From Piromyces finnis (Eukaryota > Neocallimastigomycota > Neocallimastigomycetes > Neocallimastigales > Neocallimastigaceae): DNA of 64,000 nt. The stretch covers positions 310,001 to 374,000 of the forward strand of contig MCFH01000005.1 in assembly GCA_002104945.1 (NCBI GenBank). The letters are read 5' to 3'. This document shows positions 1-15,000 of this stretch, one piece after another. Each line of letters starts with the position of its first letter. The first letter of the stretch is position 1. The notes under the pieces were generated by a model. The model was not told the DNA's origin. It did no database searches and worked only from the letters and a program-made list of their open reading frames with translations. Made by a program: the position numbers and the translations under genes.

Positions 1-3000
1 ATTCATTAAATGGACAAGTTGAAGATGCCAAGAATAAGATTTCAGAACTAGAAAAGCAAATTGCTGATAATGAGGTTAAAGCAAATGAAGAAAATGAATC
101 TAAGCAAAATGAAATCAATAAATTAATTAAGAAGATTACTATCATCGAAAGAATCATGGAAAGCGAAAGAGAAAAGAATAACGAATTAGAAAACCAATTG
201 AATGAAAATATCGAAAAATCTATTATAATTGAAAATGATAAGCAAGAAGAAATTGATTCATTAAACCGTGATATTAATGAAAAGAATGATGCAATTGATT
301 CATTAAACCGTGATATTAATGAAAAGAATGATACTATTGATTCATTAAACCGTGATATTAATGAAAAGAATGATGCTATTGATTCATTAAATGGACAAGT
401 TGAAGATGCCAAGAATAAGATTTCAGAACTAGAAAAGCAAATTGCTGATAATGAGGTTAAAGCAAATGAAGAAAATGAATCTAAGCAAAATGAAATCAAT
501 AAATTAATTAAGAAGATTACTATCATCGAAAGAATCATGGAAAGCGAAAGAGAAAAGAATAACGAATTAGAAAACCAATTGAATGAAAATATCGAAAAAT
601 CTATTATAATTGAAAATGATAAGCAAAAAGAAATTGATTCATTAAACCGTGATATTAATGAAAAGAATGATGCTATTGATTCATTAAACCGTGATATTAA
701 TGAAAAGAATGATACAATTGATTCATTAAACCGTGATATTAATAAAAAGAATGATGCTATTGATTCATTAAACCGTGATATTAATGAAAAGAATGATGCT
801 ATTGATTCATTAAATGGACAAGTTGAAGATTCTAAGAATAAGATTTCTGAATTAGAAAAGCAAATTGCTGATAATGAGGTTAAAGCAAATGAAGAAAATG
901 AATCTAAGCAAAATGAAATCAATAAATTAATTAAGAAGATTACTATCATCGAAAGAATCATGGAAAGCGAAAGAGAAAAGAATAACGAATTAGAAAACCA
1001 ATTGAATGAAAATATCGAAAAATCTATTATAATTGAAAATGATAAGCAAGAAGAAATTGATTCATTAAACCGTGATATTAATGAAAAGAATGATGCTATT
1101 GATTCATTAAACCGTGATATTAATGAAAAGAATGATGCAATTGATTCATTAAACCGTGATATTAATGAAAAGAATGATGCTATTGATTCATTAAATGGAC
1201 AAGTTGAAGATGCCAAGAATAAGATTTCAGAACTAGAAAAGCAAATTGCTGATAATGAGGTTAAAGCAAATGAAGAAAATGAATCTAAGCAAAATGAAAT
1301 CAATAAATTAATTAAGAAGATTACTATCATCGAAAGAATCATGGAAAGCGAAAGAGAAAAGAATAACGAATTAGAAAACCAATTGAATGAAAATATCGAA
1401 AAATCTATTATAATTGAAAATGATAAGCAAAAAGAAATTGATTCATTAAACCGTGATATTAATGAAAAGAATGATGCTATTGATTCATTAAACCGTGATA
1501 TTAATGAAAAGAATGATGCAATTGATTCATTAAACCGTGATATTAATGAAAAGAATGATGCTATTGATTCATTAAATGGACAAGTTGAAGATGCCAAGAA
1601 TAAGATTTCAGAACTAGAAAAGCAAATTGCTGATAATGAGGTTAAAGCAAATGAAGAAAATGAATCTAAGCAAAATGAAATCAATAAATTAATTAAGAAG
1701 ATTACTATCATCGAAAGAATCATGGAAAGCGAAAGAGAAAAGAATAACGAATTAGAAAACCAATTGAATGAAAATATCGAAAAATCTATTATAATTGAAA
1801 ATGATAAGCAAAAAGAAATTGATTCATTAAACCGTGATATTAATGAAAAGAATGATGCTATTGATTCATTAAACCGTGATATTAATGAAAAGAATGATGC
1901 AATTGATTCATTAAATGGACAAGTTGAAGATGCCAAGAATAAGATTTCAGAACTAGAAAAGCAAATTGCTGATAATGAGGTTAAAGCAAATGAAGAAAAT
2001 GAATCTAAGCAAAATGAAATCAATAAATTAATTAAGAAGATTACTATCATCGAAAGAATCATGGAAAGCGAAAGAGAAAAGAATAACGAATTAGAAAACC
2101 AATTGAATGAAAATATCGAAAAATCTATTATAATTGAAAATGATAAGCAAGAAGAAATTGATTCATTAAACCGTGATATTAATGAAAAGAATGATGCTAT
2201 TGATTCATTAAACCGTGATATTAATGAAAAGAATGATGCAATTGATTCATTAAACCGTGATATTAATGAAAAGAATGATGCTATTGATTCATTAAATGGA
2301 CAAGTTGAAGATGCCAAGAATAAGATTTCAGAACTAGAAAAGCAAATTGCTGATAATGAGGTTAAAGCAAATGAAGAAAATGAATCTAAGCAAAATGAAA
2401 TCAATAAATTAATTAAGAAGATTACTATCATCGAAAGAATCATGGAAAGCGAAAGAGAAAAGAATAACGAATTAGAAAACCAATTGAATGAAAATATCGA
2501 AAAATCTATTATAATTGAAAATGATAAGCAAGAAGAAATTGATTCATTAAACCGTGATATTAATGAAAAGAATGATGCAATTGATTCATTAAACCGTGAT
2601 ATTAATGAAAAGAATGATGCTATTGATTCATTAAACCGTGATATTAATGAAAAGAATGATGCTATTGATTCATTAAACCGTGATATTAATGAAAAGAATG
2701 ATACAATTGATTCATTAAACCGTGATATTAATAAAAAGAATGATGCTATTGATTCATTAAACCGTGATATTAATGAAAAGAATGATGCTATTGATTCATT
2801 AAATGGACAAGTTGAAGATTCTAAGAATAAGATTTCTGAATTAGAAAAGCAAATTGCTGATAATGAGGTTAAAGCAAATGAAGAAAATGAATCTAAGCAA
2901 AATGAAATCAATAAATTAATTAAGAAGATTACTATCATCGAAAGAATCATGGAAAGCGAAAGAGAAAAGAATAACGAATTAGAAAACCAATTGAATGAAA

Positions 3001-6000
3001 ATATCGAAAAATCTATTATAATTGAAAATGATAAGCAAGAAGAAATTGATTCATTAAACCGTGATATTAATGAAAAGAATGATGCTATTGATTCATTAAA
3101 TGGACAAGTTGAAGATGCCAAGAATAAGATTTCAGAACTAGAAAAGCAAATTGCTGATAATGAGGTTAAAGCAAATGAAGAAAATGAATCTAAGCAAAAT
3201 GAAATCAATAAATTAATTAAGAAGATTACTATCATCGAAAGAATCATGGAAAGCGAAAGAGAAAAGAATAACGAATTAGAAAACCAATTGAATGAAAATA
3301 TCGAAAAATCTATTATAATTGAAAATGATAAGCAAGAAGAAATTGATTCATTAAACCGTGATATTAATGAAAAGAATGATGCTATTGATTCATTAAACCG
3401 TGATATTAATGAAAAGAATGATGCAATTGATTCATTAAACCGTGATATTAATGAAAAGAATGATGCTATTGATTCATTAAATGGACAAGTTGAAGATGCC
3501 AAGAATAAGATTTCAGAACTAGAAAAGCAAATTGCTGATAATGAGGTTAAAGCAAATGAGGAAAATGAATCTAAGCAAAATGAAATCAATAAATTAATTA
3601 AGAAGATTACTATCATCGAAAGAATCATGGAAAGCGAAAGAGAAAAGAATAACGAATTAGAAAACCAATTGAATGAAAATATCGAAAAATCTATTATAAT
3701 TGAAAATGATAAGCAAGAAGAAATTGATTCATTAAACCGTGATATTAATGAAAAGAATGATGCTATTGATTCATTAAATGGACAAGTTGAAGATGCCAAG
3801 AATAAGATTTCAGAACTAGAAAAGCAAATTGCTGATAATGAGGTTAAAGCAAATGAAGAAAATGAATCTAAGCAAAATGAAATCAATAAATTAATTAAGA
3901 AGATTACTATCATCGAAAGAATCATGGAAAGCGAAAGAGAAAAGAATAACGAATTAGAAAACCAATTGAATGAAAATATCGAAAAATCTATTATAATTGA
4001 AAATGATAAGCAAAAAGAAATTGATTCATTAAACCGTGAAATTAATGAAAAGAATGATGCAATTGATTCATTAAACCGTGATATTAATGAAAAGAATGAT
4101 GCTATTGATTCATTAAATGGACAAGTTGAAGATGCCAAGAATAAGATTTCAGAACTAGAAAAGCAAATTGCTGATAATGAGGTTAAAGCAAATGAAGAAA
4201 ATGAATCTAAGCAAAATGAAATCAATAAATTAATTAAGAAGATTACTATCATCGAAAGAATCATGGAAAGCGAAAGAGAAAAGAATAACGAATTAGAAAA
4301 CCAATTGAATGAAAATATCGAAAAATCTATTATAATTGAAAATGATAAGCAAGAAGAAATTGATTCATTAAACCGTGATATTAATGAAAAGAATGATGCT
4401 ATTGATTCATTAAATGGACAAGTTGAAGATGCCAAGAATAAGATTTCAGAACTAGAAAAGCAAATTGCTGATAATGAGGTTAAAGCAAATGAAGAAAATG
4501 AATCTAAGCAAAATGAAATCAATAAATTAATTAAGAAGATTACTATCATCGAAAGAATCATGGAAAGCGAAAGAGAAAAGAATAACGAATTAGAAAACCA
4601 ATTGAATGAAAATATCGAAAAATCTATTATAATTGAAAATGATAAGCAAGAAGAAATTGATTCATTAAACCGTGATATTAATGAAAAGAATGATGCTATT
4701 GATTCATTAAACCGTGATATTAATGAAAAGAATGATGCAATTGATTCATTAAACCGTGATATTAATGAAAAGAATGATGCTATTGATTCATTAAATGGAC
4801 AAGTTGAAGATGCCAAGAATAAGATTTCAGAACTAGAAAAGCAAATTGCTGATAATGAGGTTAAAGCAAATGAGGAAAATGAATCTAAGCAAAATGAAAT
4901 CAATAAATTAATTAAGAAGATTACTATCATCGAAAGAATCATGGAAAGCGAAAGAGAAAAGAATAACGAATTAGAAAACCAATTGAATGAAAATATCGAA
5001 AAATCTATTATAATTGAAAATGATAAGCAAGAAGAAATTGATTCATTAAACCGTGATATTAATGAAAAGAATGATGCTATTGATTCATTAAATGGACAAG
5101 TTGAAGATGCCAAGAATAAGATTTCAGAACTAGAAAAGCAAATTGCTGATAATGAGGTTAAAGCAAATGAAGAAAATGAATCTAAGCAAAATGAAATCAA
5201 TAAATTAATTAAGAAGATTACTATCATCGAAAGAATCATGGAAAGCGAAAGAGAAAAGAATAACGAATTAGAAAACCAATTGAATGAAAATATCGAAAAA
5301 TCTATTATAATTGAAAATGATAAGCAAAAAGAAATTGATTCATTAAACCGTGAAATTAATGAAAAGAATGATGCAATTGATTCATTAAACCGTGATATTA
5401 ATGAAAAGAATGATGCTATTGATTCATTAAATGGACAAGTTGAAGATGCCAAGAATAAGATTTCAGAACTAGAAAAGCAAATTGCTGATAATGAGGTTAA
5501 AGCAAATGAAGAAAATGAATCTAAGCAAAATGAAATCAATAAATTAATTAAGAAGATTACTATCATCGAAAGAATCATGGAAAGCGAAAGAGAAAAGAAT
5601 AACGAATTAGAAAACCAATTGAATGAAAATATCGAAAAATCTATTATAATTGAAAATGATAAGCAAGAAGAAATTGATTCATTAAACCGTGATATTAATG
5701 AAAAGAATGATGCTATTGATTCATTAAACCGTGATATTAATGAAAAGAATGATGCAATTGATTCATTAAACCGTGATATTAATGAAAAGAATGATGCTAT
5801 TGATTCATTAAATGGACAAGTTGAAGATGCCAAGAATAAGATTTCAGAACTAGAAAAGCAAATTGCTGATAATGAGGTTAAAGCAAATGAAGAAAATGAA
5901 TCTAAGCAAAATGAAATCAATAAATTAATTAAGAAGATTACTATCATCGAAAGAATCATGGAAAGCGAAAGAGAAAAGAATAACGAATTAGAAAACCAAT

Positions 6001-9000
6001 TGAATGAAAATATCGAAAAATCTATTATAATTGAAAATGATAAGCAAGAAGAAATTGATTCATTAAACCGTGATATTAATGAAAAGAATGATGCAATTGA
6101 TTCATTAAACCGTGATATTAATGAAAAGAATGATGCTATTGATTCATTAAACCGTGATAATAATGAAAAGAATGATGCTATTGATTCATTAAACCGTGAT
6201 ATTAATGAAAAGAATGATACAATTGATTCATTAAACCGTGATATTAATAAAAAGAATGATGCTATTGATTCATTAAACCGTGATATTAATGAAAAGAATG
6301 ATGCTATTGATTCATTAAATGGACAAGTTGAAGATTCTAAGAATAAGATTTCTGAATTAGAAAAGCAAATTGCTGATAATGAGGTTAAAGCAAATGAAGA
6401 AAATGAATCTAAGCAAAATGAAATCAATAAATTAATTAAGAAGATTACTATCATCGAAAGAATCATGGAAAGCGAAAGAGAAAAGAATAACGAATTAGAA
6501 AACCAATTGAATGAAAATATCGAAAAATCTATTATAATTGAAAATGATAAGCAAGAAGAAATTAATTCATTAAACCGTGATATTAATGAAAAGAATGATG
6601 CTATTGATTCATTAAATGGACAAGTTGAAGATGCCAAGAATAAGATTTCAGAACTAGAAAAGCAAATTGCTGATAATGAGGTTAAAGCAAATGAAGAAAA
6701 TGAATCTAAGCAAAATGAAATCAATAAATTAATTAAGAAGATTACTATCATCGAAAGAATCATGGAAAGCGAAAGAGAAAAGAATAACGAATTAGAAAAC
6801 CAATTGAATGAAAATATCGAAAAATCTATTATAATTGAAAATGATAAGCAAGAAGAAATTGATTCATTAAACCGTGATATTAATGAAAAGAATGATGCTA
6901 TTGATTCATTAAACCGTGATATTAATGAAAAGAATGATGCAATTGATTCATTAAACCGTGATATTAATGAAAAGAATGATGCTATTGATTCATTAAATGG
7001 ACAAGTTGAAGATGCCAAGAATAAGATTTCAGAACTAGAAAAGCAAATTGCTGATAATGAGGTTAAAGCAAATGAAGAAAATGAATCTAAGCAAAATGAA
7101 ATCAATAAATTAATTAAGAAGATTACTATCATCGAAAGAATCATGGAAAGCGAAAGAGAAAAGAATAACGAATTAGGAAACCAATTGAATGAAAATATAG
7201 AAAGATCTATTATAATTGATAATGAAAATCAAAACAAAATTAATGAATTAAAAGAAAATATTGAATTATTAGATGGTAAAATTGAAGAAATGAATAATAA
7301 AGAAAAAATATATGAAAATATTCATAATGAGTCAATGAATAAAATATTAATATTACAAAATAAAATAAGTGAAAATGATATTAAATATAGGGAAATTATT
7401 ACTAAAAAGCAAAATGAAATTAATAATTTGATAAAGAAAATAAAAATAATTAAGAAAATAATTGAAAAAGCTAAAGAAAACTTAGAAAAATCAAAAATTA
7501 TTGAAAAAGAAAATAATGAAAAAATTGGTTTATTGACTCGTAATATCAATAATAAACAAAATGAAATTAATTTATTAAATGTTATAATTAAAAATTATGA
7601 AAATAAGATTTCCGAAATAGAAAAGCAACTTTCTAAAAATGAAATAAAATACAAGGAAGAGAATGAATCTAAGCAAAATGAATTCAATAAATTAATTAAA
7701 AAGATTACTATCATTGAAAGAATTATGGAAAGCGAAAGAGAAAAGAACAATGAATTAGAAAACCAATTGAATGAAAATATCGAAAAATCTATTATAATTG
7801 AAAATGATAAGCAAGAAGAAATTGATTCATTAAACCGTGATATTAATGAAAAGAATGATGCTATTGATTCATTAAACCGTGATATTAATGAAAAGAATGA
7901 TGCTATTGATTCATTAAATGGACAAGTTGAAGATGCTAAGAATAAGATTTCCGAATTAGAAAAGCAAATTGCTGATAATGAGGTTAAAGCAAATGAAGAA
8001 AATGAATCTAAGCAAAATGAAATCAATAAATTAATTAAGAAGATTACTATCATCGAAAGAATCATGGAAAGCGAAAGAGAAAAGAATAACGAATTAGAAA
8101 ACCAATTGAATGAAAATATCGAAAAATCTATTATAATTGAAAATGATAAGCAAGAAGAAATTGATTCATTAAACCGTGATATTAATGAAAAGAATGATAC
8201 TATTGATTCATTAAACCGTGATATTAATGAAAAGAATGATGCAATTGATTCATTAAACCGTGATATTAATGAAAAGAATGATGCTATTGATTCATTAAAT
8301 GGACAAGTTGAAGATGCTAAGAATAAGATTTCCGAATTAGAAAAGCAAATTGCTGATAATGAGGTTAAAGCAAATGAAGAAAATGAATCTAAGCAAAATG
8401 AAATCAATAAATTAATTAAGAAGATTACTATCATCGAAAGAATCATGGAAAGCGAAAGAGAAAAGAATAATGATTTAGAAAACCAATTGAATGAAAATAT
8501 TGAAAAATCAATTTTGATTGAAAATGATCAAAAATATGAAATAAATGAATTAAAAGTAAATATAGACCTATTAAATAATGAAATTGCTAATGCAGATAAT
8601 AAACTTAAAATTTATGAAGAAATAAATAATAAATCAATGAATAAGATATTAATATTACAAAATAAAATAAATGATAATGATAAAAAGTATAAAGAAATAA
8701 TAAATAAAAAGCAAAATGAAATTAATGATTTATTAAGAAAAATTAATATAATTAAAAGAGTTATAGAAAAAGCTAAAGAAAATTTAGAAAAATCAAAAGT
8801 AATAGAGAAAGATAATAAAATTAAAATTGATGCATTAAGCAGAAATATAGATAGTTTAAATAAGCAAATATGGGATGTAAATTCAAAAGCTCAAAATAGA
8901 GAAAATAAGCTTAAAGAATCAATGAACCAAATTTCAGTATTACAAAAACAACTTTTAGATAATGAAAATAAATATAAGAAAACGGTTGGTAATAAGCAAA

Positions 9001-12000
9001 ATGAAATAAATGATTTACTAAGGAAAATTACTATTATTAAAAAGATAATGGAAAACGCAAAAGAAAATATAATTAAATTACAGAAACAAAATGTGTATAA
9101 TGAAAATAAATTTAAGGAAGTGGAAATAACTAAACAGAATGAGATTAATACCTTACTTAAAAAGATAAATATTATAAAGAAAATAATGAAGAGTGAAAGA
9201 GAAAAATCAAATGAATTGGAAAATAAATTAAATGAAAATTTAGAAATGTCAAGAATAATTGAAAAGGGAAAGCAGAGTGAAATTGAAGCATTGAATTATG
9301 ATATAGAAAATAATAAAAATAAGATTATATATTTAGAAAAGCAACTTTCGGAAAGTGAAAAGAGGGAAAATGAAAATAATAATGCTAAACAAGAGGAAAT
9401 TGATAATTTATTAAAAAAGATTAGTATAATTGAAAAAATAATTGAAGATGAGAGAGAAAAATCAAATAATTTGGAGGAGCAACTAGTTAATAGCATTGAA
9501 AAGTCAAGAATTATTGAAAATAATAAACAAGATGAGATTGATGCACTAAATCGTAATGTTGATGATTTGAATAATCAAATTGACAATGCTAAAAATAAGA
9601 TTTTAGATCTAGAAAGCCAACTTGCTGAAAGTAAAGCCGGAGCTAATAAAAGTAATAATAATATTAAGCAAGACCAAAATGTTAAAGAGATTGTTCCAGA
9701 AAAGAAACATAAAAGAAAAATAAAAAAGATTGTAAAGACAATTACTACAGTTAAAAAGAATAATAATAAATCTCTAAATGAAGGTGTATTAGTATTAGAT
9801 GAATCAAAAATCATTGAAGATGTTTCTGATAATGTAAGTCATATTGAATATTCTCTTGAATCGGATGATGTTGGAAAAGAGGTTCAATGTGTATCTGAAC
9901 CTGAAAAAGAAATTGTAATAAAGGAGGAAAATGATAATAAAGATAAAGTTGAATATTTAATGAAAAAAATTATTGAGATTGAAAATATAGCTAAACAAGA
10001 AAAAGAAAGAGCTGATTCTTTAGAGAAAAAATTAAATGAAAAAGAAAATGAAAAGGCAATGATCATTAATCCAGAGAAAAAGCGTAAAAGAAAGATTAAG
10101 AAAATTATAAAAAGTATAAAAACTGTTAAAAAGAATGGTAATAAATCAGGAATACTTGATGAATTATCATTTTCTGATAAGTCTGATATTAATGAAAATA
10201 TAGATGAAATTAAGAATTCAATATTTACTAAATCTGAACCTAATGGGGAAGAAAATGGAGAAGATATTGTACCTGTACAAGTAAATATAATAGAAGAAAA
10301 TAAAGATAACTCATTGAATAATAATACTAAAAGTATTGTTCCGGTAATTATTAGTCAAATAGAAAATAATGAAAAAGTTATTGATAAACAAAAAGAAATT
10401 GAAAAGTTAACTTCTCAATTAGAAAAAGAAAAAGAAAGAGCAGATTCTTTAGAAAAATTATTAATAGAAACAAAGCAAAATAATCAAATTCCAGATAAGA
10501 AACGTAAAAGAAAGATCAAGAAGATAGTTAAGACAGTAACTACTGTTAATAAGAATGTTAATAATCCATTTGAAGAAAACATATTAAATAAGACTGGAAT
10601 TGAAGAAACCGCATTCTATGGAGAGTCAAATATGGAGGAAGCACTGACTAGTAATGACATAGAAAATGTAACTGTATTAAAAAATAAAGAAATTATTAGA
10701 AACTTAAAAACAGAAAAAGAGGAAAATCCCTGGAAGAATCTAATTCCACATATACTAAAATTAATTGTTGCGCAAGCTAAAAAAATAGATAAACTAGATG
10801 AACCAAAAATTCCAAAAAATTCATTTAATCACTTACTGAATATTTCAGCTGATGATGATATGAATATAGATAATAAAGATAATATTCAAGATGTTTATTT
10901 AATAAAGTTTGAAAAGAAGCAAAAAGAAAAATCTAAAAACTTATTAAATATTCCTGATGGAATAATAAATAACAATAATGATATTCATTATAGTTATTTA
11001 CCAAAGGAAAATAGTGGTCGTGAAGAAATAAATAAAGAAAGTTCAAACCAAACTGATGATTCAAAAAATAGTTTATGTCAAAAAGAGCAAAGAAAAGAAA
11101 GTATTATTGAAAGTATTGCAATTAATAATCAGTCAAGCAATAATGAATATGATAAACAAGATTCAGAAGATGAATCAACTGAAGTACCAAAGAAAAGTTT
11201 TGAAGAATTAGAGCAATCAATTCTTTGCGAGCCATCAATGGTATTTGATCCATCTATGATGGCACCTGATGTTTCAATAATTATTCCAAATGAATCTTCT
11301 ATGATTTCAGAAGATATAATTGAAATGCCAAGTCATAATATAGTGTCGAATATTTCTGAATTACCACAAGGAAACTCAACTCAAAATGAGAAATCTACAT
11401 TTTCATTAGAAAATGAATCTCAAATTATTATGAAATCCTTACCTATAACAAATAAACAAAATGATATTAAAGGTGATATGAAGACAAATAAGAAAAAGAA
11501 AATAAAAAAGATTATTACTACCAAAAAGACCATTACAACAAAAAACAGAAAGCCAGGTCAAAATGAATTTATAGTGATTAATAGAAGTACTGAAATCCCA
11601 GAACAGAAATCACTCATTATTTCAAGAAAATTTTCTCCAATTACAACACAAGATGTTGAGGTAATTGTTAATCCAGAAACAGGTAAGAAAACATATTTTA
11701 AGAAAACCATTGTTACTAAAACTATTAAAACTGATGTAACAAAGAAAAATAATGAATCAAAGATTAAAAATGAAAATATAAACTCTAAGGAAAATAAAGA
11801 AAATGATATTCCATTATTTGATAATTGTAAATATAGGAACCTAATTTCCTCAGTAATTAAAAATGTTAATCAAAATAAAGAAATAGATGATGATATAATA
11901 TCTGAACCTAAGAATGAAATCCAAGAAAAGGAAGAAAATAATGATATATTAATAACAGAACCGACCATTATTCATCAAATTCCAAGGTCTGTAGAAGAAG

Positions 12001-15000
12001 ATGAAGTATTAATATCAACTTTTAATCAAATAAATAATACTGAAAATAAAGAATTAAAATCTGAAAGTATTCAATTTATTGTTCCAAAAGATACTATTAA
12101 AAACAAAAATAATTATGAAAAGGGCTCAGAAAATATAAATAAATTAAATAAGAAAATTATTGAACTAGAATTAGATTTTAAGAATGTTAAAAATGAAAAT
12201 GAAGAATTAAAAAAGGAATTAGAACAATATAAGAATGCTCTTAAAAGAAATTCAAAAGGAAAATCTGAAGAAAAAATTGCAAAATTAAATGATGATATTA
12301 GTAGGTTAAAGAAAGGTATAAATATCATGAATGAACTAAATAAAAATTTGGAAACAGGAAATATTAATGATATGAAATCAATTAATATTCAACTTACTAA
12401 ACAGAAGGAAAAAGTACTTCAATTACAAAATATTGATACTGACAATATTACAAGTGATAACTTATATAGAATTAATAATAGAATTAATAATTTGAAGAAT
12501 GTTTTAGGTCAAATAAAAAATAATAACCCTATAAATAATAAAGAGATTTCTGAAAAATTAACAACTATTGCAATTAATGATAAGGAATGCTCAAAGATCA
12601 AAGAATTAGAAGATAAACTTAAGGAAAAAACTAAGTTGTTAGAAGAAAATCAAAACCAAAAGAAAATCAAAAACTTTGTAGAAAAAAGTAATAATGTAAT
12701 TACAAAACAGGAACTTGATAGCTTTAGTGAAATTCAAAATAGAGATAAAAATGCTATTAGTAAATTTATAAATAATGAACCCTGTTCAAAAGATATTGAT
12801 GATGACAAAAGAAATATCAAATTAGATGAAAATAAAAGATTGATTAATCAATTAAAAATCATGAAGAATGCTATTGATAATTCAAAGAAGGAAAAAATAA
12901 ATATATCAAAAGAAAATAAATCATTACATAATAAGATAGAAGAGTTAAACGATATAATTAAAGACAATCTAGAAAAAATTAAAAATTCAGAATTTGTAAT
13001 TAGCCAATTAAATTCGGACAATAATAAATTGAATGAAAAAATCAAAGCAGCTACTTTGGCATGTGAAACATTTAAGGACTTATATAATAAACAAATATAT
13101 AAACATGAAAATGATATTAAAACTAAGGAAATTATTAAAGATTTAAATAAAGACCAAAAAGATAGATATAGATGTATTCCATTTATAGAAAATAAACGTC
13201 GTAGAATGGAATTAACTAAGAGATTAAAGCAAGAAAATGGAATAAATATTGTACCACATAAAGAATTAATCACAATTAAGAGTAAAAAGGTTAAATCAGT
13301 TAGAGATAAAATTGATAGAGAAATAAAAAAAGAAATTGATCTTCTACCAGAAATTAAGCCAATTAAGTTTAATACTTACTTAACTTATTTACTTGGATAT
13401 ACTTCGACTGTTGCATCAGTAATTTTAGGATTAGTTTACACTCGAGAATATATGAATGCTAGACGATTTATTGATAAAAATAAACGTTATTATATAAGAA
13501 AAAAGAAGGAAATACCAACTCCAGGTCAATTAATTAGTAACAAACTAACAGCTGCATTACTTGGCTCTGTTGCTATATTAATACTTTTAAATATGATAGT
13601 TATTAGAGGTAAAAAGGTAAATGAAATTATAGAAGATAATGAAAAGGATAATAATAATGAATATGATAAAAATGATAATAAAGATAAAGAAAAAGAAAAA
13701 TCAATTACTAATTTAACAGCAAGTGTGGACTTCGAATCTAAATCCACATCAATTACAAATGAATACCAATACAATCGTAAAGATCATGAACAATATGATC
13801 AATTATCAAGAGATATTAAAGAAGAAAATAGTTTCATAATTAAACTTTTTGATAAAAATGAGCATTCGTACGATTTCAATAAATCGATTTCCATTATTAA
13901 ATCAAACGAGGATGTTAATGATTCATTGAATCAATATTCACTATTTGACCAAATTGAGACAAAAAATTTACTTGATCAAATTGAAAATGAAGAAAATATT
14001 ATCGGTAAAGTTATAAAAAGTCAAAATCAAATTCATAAACAAAGTTCATTAGTTAATATAAATAATAAAGAAGATCAAAAGCCTGAAAGTTTAATAATTT
14101 CTTCTAAATCAAATTCAAAAAACAATAAATTATCAGTTAATATTAATAGCTCAATAAATGAATATAATTCCACTGTTAAAATAAAAGAATGTTTAATTGA
14201 AGGCTCTCCAAAGAATGATACTTTACCAAAAATAAAAATTAATATTGAAGATGTTAGTTTATTCGATCAATCATTTGGTGATTTCGTAGATGCTAAAGAT
14301 GGTTCAGAAAATAGTAAATTAAAAGAACCAAAGGCTTCATTAAATGATATTAGTTATATTAGTGAAAGTGGGTTTGTAGATGCTAATGATGGTTCAACTA
14401 ATAATGAAATAGATATAGAAGAAGCTATTGAAAAAGTCATTGAGAAAGAGCAACGAGAATTAGCAAATATTATTCAACCTCTTATTAAACTTCCTTTAGC
14501 AGTAGATTATCTTTTTGAAAATATTATTGAAGAACCAAAAGAAGAAATTAAAAAAGAAATTGAAGAAGAAAAAACAAAATTAGAAAATATTATTCAACCT
14601 CTTGTTAAACTTCCTTTAGCAGTAGATTATCTTTTTGAAAATATTATTGAAGAACCAAAAGAAGAAATTAAAAAAGAAATTGAAGAAGAAAAAACAAAAT
14701 TAGAAAATATTATTCAACCTCTTATTAAACTTCCTTTAGCAGATTATCTTTTTGAACAAATTATTGAAGAACAATCATTTGAAGTTGAAATTACTAGGTC
14801 AATTTGTGATCAATCATTTAGTGATTTTGTAGATGCTAAAGATGGCTCAGAAAATAGTAAATTAATAGAATCAAAGATTTTATTAAATAATATTAGTTAT
14901 ATTAGTGAAAGTGGGTTTGTAGATGCTAATGATGGTTCAACTAATAATGAAATAGATATAGAAGAAGCTATTGAAAAAGTCATTGAGAAAGAGCAACGAG

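Noticed and set aside
1-8446. Regular repeats resembling a CRISPR-like array or satellite DNA, and a long minus-strand frame at 7595-8446
   Set aside because: The repeats are all multiples of three, stay in one plus-strand frame for the whole array and encode coiled coil. The antisense frame is only the mirror of that repeat.
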